Source: Stenopsyche tienmushanensis (taxonomy: Eukaryota; Arthropoda; Insecta; Trichoptera; Stenopsychidae). Taken from it: 64,000 nucleotides of DNA. The notes beneath the pieces were generated by a model that worked only from the letters and a program-made list of their open reading frames with translations, had not been told where the DNA came from and ran no database searches. Shown here in pieces: positions 38,761 through 50,809 of this stretch. Every line of letters starts with the position of its first letter. Position 1 is the stretch's first letter. The position numbers and the translations under genes are program-made. Location: the NCBI GenBank assembly GCA_008973525.1, contig WACJ01000388.1, positions 124,001-188,000 on the forward strand. Reading direction: 5' to 3'.

Positions 38761-41700
38761 CGAGATTTACAAATGGTTTTTCTTTTACTTGACCATTCTA
38801 CTTTATATCAGTCAACACTGATTGATTCTGTGCGCTTTTATAATAAATACTAAGTTGTCCAACAACAAGATCAGTCTTCTTCGGGCAATTTCGTTTTATA
38901 ATGAGAGTTCGTAGTCGTTTGGCGAACATGTTCGGGTATGGCATCCGATCGTAAGGCGCTCATTCATTATGTCAGCGGTCTGAAAAGTGGACCGATTGAA
39001 CATGCAAACCACTCCGTCGTCTTTTATGGCTTTTTGTGGCATTTCATATGATCTTTTCGATCACGAAAGCAACATAGCGTCTAGACACTTTCTATCATAG
39101 TATTTTTTACAACAGTAACCGCCATCTATACGTTAGGTCGGGTACTTTTTGGACTATCTTTGTATATTGTTTTAAAACATCCATTATAATGGTATTTAAT
39201 ATATTACATTTATAACAGTATTATTTAACTTTAAAAAATAAATTGAATTTCTTGGGGGGGAGGGGAGTATTTGAATTTCTTGGAATTCAATATCATATTG
39301 ATTGGGCTATTTGCAACTATATATTGCGAAATAAATCCTGGAAATTTTGGTTGACTTTTTCAAAATGGTTACATCCTTCATCAGAACAATGCTCTAGCTC
39401 ACTTTGAACACTTTCTATTGATCAAAGCTAGCTTCAAGTAACTTTTTTCTTATTCCTGAAGTGCACTTAATTACTGAAATGAATAAGAAAACTGTGGAGC
39501 TTCTAAGATGTCCGATAGAAGATAAAATGCAATACTGATTTTATGAATAGAAAACTAGAATGCAATGGTGCTTTCAATATATTGAGGATTATATTAATAG
39601 GAAAAGCTATTTAAAAGGTAGGTTTCCTTATTCAAATGATCTTATATCCTCAGTCTCATTATTTAATAGCCATGCTTCATAAAATACTACAGTCATCATT
39701 CACGTCTTCTTCAAAAAATTGTACTGGAGTTTGGTAACTTTTTGCTAGCTTGGGTGCCATATTTGAATTAGTAGATTTTAGGTAAATTCATACAATATAA
39801 ATCCAATTTAAAAGACAAACATGCAATTATAATTCAAACGGAACCACAATCGTACTGAAATGTCATGTCAACTGTCATCGCCAAGGTAAAATGGATAAGT
39901 TGATCTGCTAATCAAACACACTTCAAAGAACGTCACATCGGTAGAAAGCTTCAAAAAAAAATCAGTTAAAAATATTCCAATACTAAAATTAAGGTCAAAC
40001 AGTTCGATTTAATCCAAATATATGTCATTTGATGGCCTCTTTCATATACCACAGCCTTGACTCTTCCTGGATGGAGGAGACTACTACCGGCTCCGCAATC
40101 CGGCGTCATTGACTATTGTCGTTTTATTTATGCAAATCTTCAACGCCTAATTAAAAATGTATGTCCAAACACTTGTTCGATACTTGTCCCCGATCGATAG
40201 CGTCTTAGGCCTTTCTAAATGACAGATGGACATCTGAAAGCAATTCAATGCGAAATATGCATTTTTTTCTACCTCGCAGACCAAATTGAATTGCTAAACG
40301 AACGAAAGGCGTAATGATTTTTATAAATTGTGCTAATTGTGTTGCGTCATTATTTTCGGTTTTGAACGTCGAAAGGAGCTTCGTATAAAACAGCGCGATG
40401 CTCTTTTATCTAAGGTCATTACGTAATTACAATGCTTCGTGTAATGAGATTCCCTTACGATGAAGTCCTTCCTGGTATAATTAATGGACGACCTAATACT
40501 ACATCTTTGTAGCATATTTCGATTCAATTATGTTTGGACAAAACATGACCTCAACTTGTGATATTGAAGATTCAATTAATTTATTAAAACGGAGCCCAAT
40601 CAATCAAATAGTGCGAAATGGCCTTCCAAATTTCGACATATTCGATCGAAATATTTCCTATTTGGTGTTAATTTAAAATTATTATATGCAAATGGAATAA
40701 AATATATTATTAGGGAGAGTGGAAATTAATCAAAATTTGAGACTTTCATCCGTGCATTTCGTTAGTCAAAATGTGAAACCGAGCAATTTTTGCAGCAAAT
40801 CGTGACTTCAGATACCTCTTACTTCCCTTAAACAATCATTAGCAACGAAAATGGACCTGATTTGTATATGGTGGGATATAAGAAGAGGGACTTATATTGA
40901 TTGCTTAAACATATTCAGACAATCTCAGCAATAATATGCTGCCAAAGATTAGGTCGAGCGAAATAAGAACAACACAAAAACAGAATACTTCAACAAGATA
41001 ATGATTGGCATCATTCTGCAAAATTAGCATAAGGAAAAATAATGAAGATTATTTTAGAATTTCTACTCAATCCATCCTATTCATGGGATATTGCATATTT
41101 TGATTACTTTCCGGTACTTTCAAGAACAAATAACAAGTCTTTAACTGATGGTCAAACTTCCATATCATACCAATATAAAAAGTACAATATCAAACAATTA
41201 TTTAGCGTTCAACAAGTGGCGTTCTTCTGTCTCATTTACTTGTTAAAAAAATTATCCAGATCAAGCACGCGCAGCATCACGCTCGAGTTGTGATAAGCCA
41301 TGACGAACGCCTCTTATTTAATTCGTCTCAAATATAAACGAATCACACCGATTACATATTCATGAGGAATTAATAAGTTTTTGTGACTGATTTCAGAAGC
41401 CAACCTCTTATCGTGCTGTTGGCGAACCAAAAACCTCGTTGTGGGAGCGCGAGCCACTTCGCCACTGGCTTGTGAAAACCGAATGTATGGAAACCGAACA
41501 TAATATAACGCCATCCTACATAACCACTAATGCAAGCCTATTATCATCCAAATACGGTTTTATTTGAATAATAACGACGACAAACGATGCAGACGATACT
41601 CGAGACCAATAACATTTTGTATAATAATATTACAATGGCATTTGAATAGCCATAATCATTAAAATCCACGCCAAAACGACGATATCTTCACTATTATTTT

Positions 41701-42210
41701 AATAAAAAAATAAATATGTATTAAGCAAATAAACTTATGTTTTAAGAATTCAAACATAAAAAGAACGTTTTTTGTAATCAAGGCTCAAAAAATATATTCA
41801 ATCATGCTTTAAAAGACAGCACTGGATGACAAAATGTAAGCATGGTCGAATAGCTCGTAAATATATGCAAGTTCTTCGTGGTAATTTTCTTCAAAATTAA
41901 TTACATATGATTGTGAAATGCATGTCGGTATTCTCCGCAAATAAAACATTTCTCAAGTACTAAAAGTTTCGAAACATTGCAAAATATAAAGAGGTCAACA
42001 TACACAAATATTTAAAAATAAATACAAAAACGTGCAATAAACATTGTGACATATGACACTTTTAAATCTGCCATTATACATACATTGTAATCCTCGATCA
42101 GAAATTCATATTTTTACGCTAATTTCTGGATTTATATTATTAATAATTCCAGATTTGGAGAAAAAAATATTTTTGATGAACCGTGTATTAACACTGAAGC
42201 TGATTAACGA
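38761..42210. other. non-coding stretch, nothing recognised
   Basis: No supported gene. Small direct repeat TTGAATTTCTTGG flanks a G-rich run at 39243-39283. Open frames such as 41042-41293 plus and 41314-41514 minus have no recognisable motif. Confidence 0.4.
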
Positions 42211-42400
42211 AGTTGGGCAGGGCCATCAATGATTATTATATGACTAATTTGCTATAATAATTAAAATATTTATACATTGCACTGAATCAGATCTTCCCGT
42301 ACCTAAAAATGCATATTCAAATAATTTAAGCATATATGAAAGGCAATGGGAAACTGCCACATTAAAATATTTTATCCCTAGAAAAATCAACTAATATATG
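42211..42400 (+). repeat. repeat block Y, copy 1
   Basis: Words such as GGCAGGGCCATCAATGATTA, CCGTACCTAAAAATGCATAT, AAAGGCAATGGGAAACTGCC and TTTATCCCTAGAAAAATCAA correspond in order to the segment at 45836-46033. The copies are clearly diverged, with small indels. No coding potential is shared. Confidence 0.65.
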
Positions 42401-42611
42401 ATATGACACTTCAACAAAAAGTACTTTTTTTGTCTCTTAAATAACCAAGCAAACATTCTCATTCAATAGAAGGGTTCTTTTGATACCCGAAAATATCGTA
42501 TTATTTGCAGAACCAATTACTAGATTCATCTTTAGATCCATACTGTACTCTTTTTATGCTTGGAAATGATCATATTCTTGAAATAACGTTGAAAAGATAC
42601 ACGAAAACCGG

Positions 42612-43310
42612 AAAATGCCATTATGAATGAAGGATTCTTAAGAGATGTTTCTACCTTGTTGGTTCAAAATAAAATAAAAAATTCGTCGTGTTTCGAAAAG
42701 AATAAATGCTTAAGAATACATTCAGTAAATTCAATTCGATATAAATTAAATTCGCAAAGAAGCTGCGCTTCGCGAAGCTGAGGAGAGGAGGAACTTTAAA
42801 CGCGTTTTTCTTGAAACTACTTTTTCCAAGCTCATGGAAGTGCTCTCACACGTTTTAGATGAGAATTTTTTATGAAATTTTGCAGAAACATGTATAATAA
42901 ATGTCTTCATCGTATAGACTACAATTATCCAAAAATATTTAAAAGTGTTTATTTAATGAACAAAAAATTGAAAAAAATGTTGGTAAAAACATAAACTTTT
43001 TTTCGATCGCTCATAATTTTTTTTATTTTCTAATATTTCTTATTAATTTTAGTTTAAGCTATACACAATACTATACAAAATAAAAATATGTTTAATTGTT
43101 TTGCTGTAAATCATCTGTCCAGGACTTAGGACTTCCATAGTGAAAAATGTCATCGCTCGCGCACCGATATACGTGGCTCCCCCTACTCCTGCATACTTTA
43201 TCAAATTTTAAAAAATATTTTCATATTCATTAAAGATCGTCTAGTCAACATATATTTAATATTTTTCTGAACTATATTTAATATTTTTCGCATAAAAAAA
43301 TGTTAAAAAA
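42612..43310 (+). repeat. repeat block X, copy 1
   Basis: This segment aligns along its length with 45028-45640. Highly conserved parts include AATTCGCAAAG, GAGAGGAGGAACTT(T)AAACG, ATTATACATG/ACGTTTATAATAAA-type words, TACAAAATAAAAATATGTTT, ATCTGTCCAGGACTTAGGAC and AAAAATGTCATCGCTCGCGC. By eye identity is about 80-85 percent. This copy has an extra small palindrome, AGCTGCGCTTCGCGAAGCTG. No known transposon motif was recognised. Confidence 0.85.
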
Positions 43311-43507
43311 TCGATCAATTTTAGGCCCAAAAAGGTAAAAACGTCCCTTAAATGCTTTCCATAATTGTTATTTAGGTTTTCAATCTTGAGTGAAAACAAG
43401 GAAAGAAGAGATTTGACTGCTTGTATTCTAGAGATGTGTCCCTTTTCCATAAATATATATTGAAGAGACCCTAATCTTGCAGTGAACTCTGCATGGTTGC
43501 AATGCAA
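43256..43507 (-). other. unrecognised open frame overlapping the edge of block X
   Basis: An 83-codon minus-strand frame begins with MHCNHAEFTARLGSLQYIF and includes KGHISRIQAVKSLLS and GKHLRDVFTFL. Its composition looks more protein-like than most frames here. I do not recognise the family. It has no partner exon, and its last third runs into block X, so it is more likely part of a decayed element than a host gene. Confidence 0.25.
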
Positions 43508-45027
43508 AATTCGTTAAGATTTTTTACCCCCATGGGGCTGAGATTCATTTACCCTTATAATAATAGCTCTGTAATTCAACTACATGTTAAATTCAATAGA
43601 AAAATATTGTCCCAAGTAGAACACAAGCAGAAAATTTACATGCTTAACGTCGCTATGCCACGATCTAAAATAGCGACGAATCAAAGAATCCAGAAAAAAA
43701 ATGTTAGAACACAATTTACAACACGATGCCGACTCATTATTGTCCGAGTAATTGCCATTGAACGCGTTGTTGTTGCTGAAGAAAAAAGCACGACGATGAC
43801 GAAAAAAAATCAGCATTACTTGTGCGGATAATTTCATTATCGATACATTTCCATAGCAAAAAAAACCGCTTTGAATTACACGGGTCGTTGAAATGCTTCT
43901 GATCATCGATTTATGCTATTTTTTTCTTGGATTTATGTCTTGCTGGTCGATTACTACATTCGATGCCAGTTTTTCAAAACTAAAAATGGAAACTTACATA
44001 GGCTGTTTTATGGATTCAGACCAAATTGTCAGAGGAAAAAATTATCCGAGTCCGATATGTCATTGAGGGCGAATCCGTTTTTGTAACGCGTTGAATATCA
44101 TCACTGATAAAACCCACGCAATCCTTGGCGCGATGACGATTTCGACTTTATAAATCGTCATTCGAGTCCAAAAAATCTCTATTTTATATTGAGCAATGAT
44201 CAAATATGGATTGAAGATGGGGACATTATATTAAATACACATTGCACTTTGGCATACATAAATGTTAAATAAAAAAGTTTCAACATCGATAGATTTGATT
44301 TGATCTTCGTTTATGATAGAAGATATCAGACATGCGAATGCAACAAATGAGATCAATTCGAGATTTATATGAATGGAAACGAATTGAATAAGGCAAAGAA
44401 AACCATTTAGATCGCATTTTTGTCACATGATCAAACAGAACTATTTCCCAATATTGAAATATTTAGAAATCAGATCCGCATTTGTCGCAACATCCTCGTT
44501 AATCAGCCGACAACAATCGTTCAAAATGAAAGTATCCCAAGTACAAAACGTATTTCATAATAAACATAAATAGTACATGAATCTCGATATAACTAATCGA
44601 TTCTTCTCGCAGCTTTCAATGCTTTATAAAATGATGGACAATGGATGGAGAGAAAGACTCGGGTATGTGGCCGAGTAATAAAATCAGCTATGGATGATGA
44701 TTACCAAACGTACAATAAAATTTCAAAATAGAACTTCGTGTCAAAATGTAGCAAAAAAATATACAAGCATTCATACAATATGTCGCTTCTTTGTTGCATA
44801 AAAGCCATTAAATCCGAGTAATAGAAACATTAATATGAATGGTATGATTTATTTTTATGAATATCTTGTATCATATTATGCTGATGTAAAAAAGTAATCA
44901 TGTTTAGATCGAAACAGATCCAGAGGGATTGAAAAGTGAGCGTTTGCAGTCCCGTTTTTTGATATATTTTGTCATATTGCAACTTTATCATAAAACTCAT
45001 TATTTTAATAGAAAATTATTGTTTTAC
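43311..45027. other. sequence between X copies, no supported gene
   Basis: Apart from the frame above, two overlapping frames of similar size on opposite strands (43493-43831 plus, 43580-43906 minus) cancel each other as evidence. No transposase, reverse transcriptase or RNA gene was recognised. If X were a pair of LTRs, this 1.7 kb would be the internal region, but nothing in it supports that. Confidence 0.4.
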
Positions 45028-45640
45028 TTGAAAATACCATTAAGGGACATTTTTACTTTATTGGTTCAAAAACAATATATATATTTTTTTTAAAGAACCA
45101 ATGTTTAAGAATACGTTCAGTAAATTTCAAGTTGATATAAATTAAATTCGCAAAGTGAGATATCCAAACTGAGAGGAGGAACTTAAACGCGTTTTTCTCG
45201 AAACTACTCATTTCAAGCTTATGGAAGTCCTCCCACACGCCCTAGATAAGCATTCTTTATAAAATTTGGCAGGCACGTTTATAATAAACGTTTTCATCGT
45301 ATAAACTACATTTATCCAAAAATATTAAAAAGTTTTTATTTAATTAACAAAAAACTGCAAAAAAATGTTGATAAAAACACAAACTTTTTTTCAATCGCTC
45401 ATTACTTTTTTATTTTGCAATATTTATTATTAATTTTAGTCTAAGCTATAGACAATATTATACAAAATAAAAATATGTTTAATTGTTTTGCTGCAAATTA
45501 TCTGTCCAGGACTTAGGACTTCCATGGTGAAAAATGTCATCGCTCGCGCACAGACATACATGGCTCCCCTCGCTCCCACCAGCATACTTTTTCAGCATAT
45601 ATTTATTACTTTTCGCATAAAAAAATCTTAAATTTTGAGT
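45028..45640 (+). repeat. repeat block X, copy 2
   Basis: Direct-orientation copy of 42612-43310, about 2.4 kb downstream, with the same order of conserved words (TGGTTCAAAA, GAGAGGAGGAACTTAAACG, TTTATAATAAACG, AATATGTTTAATTGTTTTGC, GTCCAGGACTTAGGACTTCC). A 61-codon minus frame (45053-45238) is not intact in copy 1, so it is not a shared gene. Confidence 0.85.
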
Positions 45641-45835
45641 ATTATCCATATTTGAGTATAATTATTGTTATAGTTTTAAACAATACGATGTTCATACGTT
45701 AATCATTGATATCATTTTTTTTACATTTTCACCCCATTTTATATATAAATAAGAAAGAGAGGCTTATGTTTAATTCATTGTTAAAATATTAGGGGTCCTA
45801 TTTTAAAGGTTCTGATACAAATCTACATTATAGTG

Positions 45836-46033
45836 GACAGGGCTACAAACGAATGAAAGATTTACAACAATCATTTCAATATACTTTAAAACTAACGATA
45901 ATTTCGACACTCACTCATAGATCCTCTCCTACCTAAAAATTAATGTTCAACAATTTTACCCTAGTTTAACCACATGTAGAAAGCAATGAAAAATCTCCAC
46001 ATAAAAATTGTTCATCCCTAGAAAAATCCACTA
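45836..46033 (+). repeat. repeat block Y, copy 2
   Basis: Matches 42211-42400 through GGACAGGGCTAC, CTCTCCTACCTAAAAATTAA, AGAAAGCAATGAAAAATC and TTCATCCCTAGAAAAATCCA. Here Y lies downstream of X, whereas at 42 kb it lies upstream. Confidence 0.65.
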
Positions 46034-46073
46034 CGGATATTATCTACATCCGATAGAGGATATAGCATCTTAA

Positions 46074-46493
46074 CACATTAACTGCGTTAATGTATATGTA
46101 TGAACAACGCTATCAATTGCTTAATATTAACTAAAATGATTAGTTAATGTTATTACGCAATGATTTTACAACGGTTTTTCACATTAATTGGATTATGAGA
46201 ATTTATTGAAACTATTTTATTCCGTGCATATATAAATTATGTTTTCATGTCAAGTATTCATGATTTAATATGAAACATCAACATGTATTTATAAACTAAA
46301 AAATATCCCAAGAGTGTTCGGGAAACAACCACTGTCCTCTAACCCAATTAAACATTTATAGGTCAAAAATTATTGTCAAAAATTCGAACAACGGTCAAAA
46401 ATTATGGCATTTTATGTAAATACATATTTTTTACCCGTGAAATTGAATGCTCGCCCTGCGTCGTGCGCGCGAAGTGCCCCCGCAATAAATGTG
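46074..46493. mobile_element. piggyBac-type MITE, about 420 bp
   Basis: TTAA (46070-46073) then CACATTAACTGCG at the left mirrors CGCAATAAATGTG then TTAA (46494-46497) at the right. Identical TTAA on both sides is the piggyBac-type target duplication. The termini resemble those of the MITE at 53694-53873. No transposase is inside; a 69-codon frame (46404-46613) crosses its right end and is not meaningful. Confidence 0.7.
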
Positions 46494-46497
46494 TTAA

Positions 46498-47761
46498 AAA
46501 GAAGATATAGTTGTATTAGTATCAATCACGGACATTATGACATTAAACTCCAAATGAATAAAATATATACACCGAATTCCATAAAAGTACAACGATTAGA
46601 GAAGTTGAACTGATTAATGGACCATCATTACTTTCTAGTAATTCAAGCAATCGGACTTGACATAGAGGCATAAGAATTCCCATACAATTGTCTTCATATC
46701 CATTACTTTCAGCGTAACCTGGATCAAAAAATTGAAAATTATGATGAGAAAAAATAAAACCCATCGATCATAATCCACTTTAAATATAGCTCATCGATGA
46801 ATTTCATTTTTCGTTGAACATGAAGCAATATCAGTTTCGAACAAAACGCTCTGATTGATTTACATTTTTGTTCCACTTAACGAGGACAGTCTCGTTGCTT
46901 TTAATAGTATCAATTTACGTCGATTTTTGCATCCAATTCGCACAACCTTCTACGACAAGACCAGGTCATGAACGCACTCTAGCGAATGATATCCCAAAAA
47001 AATGCAATCAATTATCCTGCTTTATAAGCAAAGAAGAAGCTATTATAAACAAATTCCTATTGAAATTTGTCGAGTTGATTCATTACATCTGACAGGCCCT
47101 ATTCTGAGATCATTAAGACGTTTTCTTTCGTTCGACCATGAGTTATCTAATTTACATGGATCGCTACTGATCCATCCAGTCAATGGAGTGTTGAATGAAG
47201 TAAAAATTGCTGCAATTCATCAGCGAGAGCTGCTGGAGTAGCTCGAGTGGCAGAAGTCCTCCTTGACATTTTGTCCGTTGCCAAATTATTCGATCAAGCA
47301 TCAAAACTTGTCAAGCAGATATGGGAGGAGAGTTGACATCTCCAAAATACGATTGGATGTAGATGTGGACGTTGATTAAGACGAGCAAAAAGTACTCGAC
47401 TCGAATAATTTACTTTCCCTTTCTGAGAAACACCACACCAACAATAGGCAAACGAATGTCAAAATAAACAGTTTAAAGCGATGATCAAACATCCATATCC
47501 GTGTTAAATAGGTTTCGTACACTTAATGCAAGAACTTCCTGCTAACACAAAATAAAAATGTGTATTTGAATTATGATGCAAAGCTGTTTTTTTTATCTAT
47601 AAGTAGTTTACAATAATTATTGTTAAACAAACATAGTCTACTTTCGATACAAGGTGGCTAGGGCTAAGTTGGACGTGGCTTAAATTGTAGCGCGAAAAAT
47701 TTACTGAAGTATCGCAACTTTCAAAGTATTGTTATTTTGTAAATGGAATCACAAAATAAAA
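46498..47761. other. non-coding stretch with unsupported open frames
   Basis: Frames at 46868-47092 (non-ATG start, hydrophobic beginning) and 47002-47241 overlap. The second is GC-richer, but no family was recognised and no splice extension was convincing. Confidence 0.35.
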
Positions 47762-47999
47762 TACAGTGTACTCTCGATTATCCGGGTGCGGATTATCCGG
47801 GTTGCCTGCCTGATAATTTTTTTTTTCTTATATTATTATGAGATGTACCATGATCTTAAAAATAAATGTTGTGATACTCGGATAATGAGACAATTCCCGA
47901 ACAATTAATGAAGTGTTTCATACCCGTCAAGATTAAAGAAACAAAACACTTTAAAGCTATAAGTATGATTAAACTACCAAAACAAATGTTTGTTCTCAT

Positions 48000-48343
48000 G
48001 TCTTAATTAAATAAAACGAAACTTTTAGTAAGTTGGAAAGCAAAAAAACCTCGATCTTTTAAGGGAACTGAAATGAAAAATCTTCCTGTCGATTATTATA
48101 GCCAGAAAGTGGCATGGAGGAATAGGGAGATTTTTGAAGATTCGTTCAAAAATAAATGGATTTTAGAGGTACAAGTTTTTTAAAAAATAAGGTATTGCCA
48201 CAGAAAGTAGCATTATTAATAGATAATGCTCTTTCTAATACAAACGAAAGCATATTGAAAACAAGCGATGGACTTATGGTTGCAAAATGTTCGCCTCCTA
48301 ATGTGACATCTTTGATCCAGCCCATGGACCAAGGCGTTTTATA
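48000..48343 (+). pseudogene. Tigger/pogo transposase, catalytic core fragment (copy 2)
   Basis: Readable parts are [34 protein letters not shown] and, after a frame change, VALLIDNALSN and VTSLIQPMDQGVL ending in a stop at 48343. The Asp of LIDNA and the Asp of QPMDQG are the second and third catalytic residues of the DDE_1 domain, with 34 residues between them. That is within the range known for Tigger/pogo. At least one frameshift precedes LIDNA, so it is a pseudogene, though better preserved in this part than copy 1. Confidence 0.9.
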
Positions 48344-48344
48344 G

Positions 48345-48475
48345 TCGAGCGATGGGATGGAGGTGGACGGGCGACGAATAGAAAGACTCTCGTCTTAGAT
48401 AACGTATTTATTGATCATGAAAGAGAGATCTGGCCACGGGAAGTACGTCTTCCCGCAGCCAAGGCTATCCGATGG
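48345..48475 (+). repeat. family B repeat inside Tigger copy 2
   Basis: Starts straight after the QPMDQGVL stop with CGAGCGATGGGATGGAGG and carries GAATAGAAAGACTCTCGTC, TATTTATTGATCATG, GAGAGATCTGGCC and CGTCTTCCCGCAGCCAAGGC. It lacks the GC-rich leader of copy 1. The Tigger frame resumes at once with EWRKILPGMET. Confidence 0.75.
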
Positions 48476-48820
48476 AATGGAGAAAAATTCTCCCTGGCAT
48501 GGAAACATTTTTAATGAAATATGTGGATTATTGGTCATAATGAAATATGCGAATTATTGGTCATTGGATATTAATCATAAAACTTAAAAAAATCTGTTTA
48601 AAAAATATCAAAAACAAACAAAAAATGCTGAATTTTTAATACATTCGTATATATTTTTTAAATATTTTATGAATCTAAATTATGAAACAAATTATGAAAC
48701 CAAAATTTGTATTGTAAATATGATTTTATATTCAAAACCAAGCAGAAATATATATTATGCTTTGGATTATCTGTGTTCTTCCTCCCCAGCATTAGCCCGG
48801 ATAATCGAGAGTCTACTGTA

Positions 48821-49204
48821 CTAAACATAGGACTCATTGAAAAAACACCAGAAAAATTGATGTATCAAATGGGCAAGTCAGGTAGCGAGGTGAACGGTCG
48901 AAATATAAACAAATGCTCTCAAAAGAGTGCTAATAAGAAAACCAACAAAAAACAACCATGGTTTTATCGTAATATAAAACAAAATCACCATGTAATAATA
49001 TTTTTTAAAAATATTTTCAATGAATATTTACAATCAGTCAGCATTTATTTAAATTTAAATGCCAAATTTAGACATGAAAGTTTTGATAATAAAAAAATGG
49101 TAATCCTCTTTGAAGTTGGTCCAAACGCGGAAAAGAGCGGCCAATCCTGTCAAGGATTTACTGACATTTCTCAATATTTACTCAACCGCCGAGCAATTCC
49201 ATAA
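48821..49204 (+). other. unrecognised open frame next to Tigger copy 2
   Basis: The frame is open from 48707, inside the Tigger 3' end, to 49204 (165 codons), the longest in the window. The part outside the transposon is lysine- and asparagine-rich: KSGSEVNGRNINKC, KKTNKKQPWFYRN, then a more hydrophobic IFFKNIFNEYLQSVSIYL. No family was recognised. Low-complexity AT-rich composition makes a chance frame likely. A transposon insertion in an old exon cannot be excluded. Confidence 0.2.
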
Positions 49205-50809
49205 GAAGCCGCCTATTTCTATTTATATGAGGGCTATTTTTATAACAAGTATTTAATTTATTTATTGGCGCTCACGTTGAACATCGATGTAAAATTTACA
49301 AACATATTCCAATCGAATTTATGCAAAAATAACGAAGCTCTCATACAAATCACCAACGGACTTTTCGCAATTATGGCCAGAAGCGCTGTCGTTCATAATT
49401 CGAGTCTAATTAAAACAATTTCGACGAATATTCGAGCGTCCAAACAATACAAATGCTAATGGTCGTAAATTGTTTTGTTTATTTCCAAATTTTCACAGTC
49501 CGTGATCTTCATGGAGGAATTTTATTTTGAAGGTCGGTCAAAAAGGTGAAGATGAGGTCGAATTAAAACGCATTTAATTTATATTTAATAAAAATAAAAA
49601 AAACGGCACATTTTCCTGATTTTAATATTCGCCAAAAACGTCGCCAAGGACACGTGTATCCAAACTTGTACGTGGACGTCATTAATTATGATAATCAGGT
49701 ATTTCACTCTCGTCTTCAACGCAGACCACAACCAACATGTGCTATAACAATTAAATAACGTTGTAAATGTGCTATAACAGAGCATTGAATTTGCATTGTG
49801 ATTCAATTAATTATATAAAATGTATTAAAACCTTCGTTAATATTCTACGCTGACACCGGAAGCGCACCTGTCAATTTGAAGCGAGATTGTTTATAAATAT
49901 GTTTTTATCATAACACGTTAATTTTCGTCCAATAAAAAATGTATCGATTTTTATTTTATCGAGCAATAAAATTAATTATTTAAATATGGGAATTTATTAT
50001 GAATTTAAAAAGTCACTTACATTTTATCCGTGGTTGTTTTGGGTCACAAGTCTTAATTTTCGAAAAACACTGCAAAAAATTTCAGGTGCATTTATTTGAA
50101 TCCAACATCGTATTTATATTCTTCCACAATGTTTTAATTAAAACCATACGTTTTCATATAATAACACAGCACATCGAATTGGAGACGCTCATCTCTTTCT
50201 GTTTATACCGGCTTTTGGATCGCGTGTGCAAAGACACCTCGAGCAGTTCGGTCGCACGTCCGAAGACCGACGTACCAGAAGTAATACTGGCGAGACACTG
50301 GAACTACTCTCGACGCTGCAGGTGTACTCTCATCAATGGACGCAGAAGCTTCTCATGTCGAGGCCGCAAAACACTCTAATATTTATGGCTTCACTTCCTT
50401 ACCCTTCGAGCGCCATATATGAAAGCACAGGAAGGATCATCGATAGGACCTTTCAGAGAAAATTCGAGGTCAGGGGCGACTAATATTTTAAAGGTTTCGT
50501 TCATAGTTTTAAGTTCAAAATTTAAATAGGAGTAGTCAACCATTTTATTCTTTGTATATATCTTTGTAAGTACTAGTTAAATTTCTTAACCGCCCACCGC
50601 TTCCACAGTACACAAAGTCCGTTTACAAAGTCTATTTAAATTACATTTAATTAATCAATGAGATCTTTAAAGTTGATGCTGTGAAACTAAAAGGGTCATA
50701 AAGAAAATAAGCTTACAACATTTATATAGGATCGAAAAATGCTTGTATTTAATTAAAAATCGCAGGATACTTCACAAATATAATATAATAAAATATTTTT
50801 CAACGTAAT
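49205..50809. other. non-coding stretch with a GC-richer island
   Basis: Around 50180-50480 the GC content rises and two plus frames overlap (49999-50379 and 50226-50483, up to 126 codons). Neither shows a motif I know. A 13-base direct repeat, ATGTGCTATAACA, occurs at 49738 and 49769. The segment next to 50809 is probably the untranslated end of the mariner fragment. Confidence 0.35.

Larger units (their letters stand above)
47762..48820 (+). mobile_element. pogo/Tigger-type DNA transposon, copy 2
   Basis: The left end TACAGTGTACTCTCGATTAT then CCGGG mirrors the right end CCCGGATAATCGAGAGTC then TACTGTA. The transposase parts lie at about 48000-48343 and 48476-48540, separated by the same family B repeat as in copy 1. 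After the insert the tail is shorter than in copy 1: most of the acidic C-terminus is missing. It inserts next to the open frame 48821-49204. Confidence 0.93.

Noticed and set aside
43493..43906. Overlapping 112- and 108-codon frames on opposite strands
   Set aside because: Mutual antisense frames of equal length with low-complexity composition. Neither is supported by motif or splice context.
42612..45640. Block X copies as the two LTRs of a retrotransposon
   Set aside because: The copies are too diverged to be a recent LTR pair. The ends lack TG...CA with a target duplication, the 1.7 kb between them has no gag/pol-like sequence, and block Y occurs outside both.
46868..47092. Frame with a signal-peptide-like start (TVSLLLIVSIYVDFC)
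   Set aside because: The start is not ATG, the frame ends after 74 codons with no exon continuation found, and hydrophobic stretches are common in AT-rich DNA.
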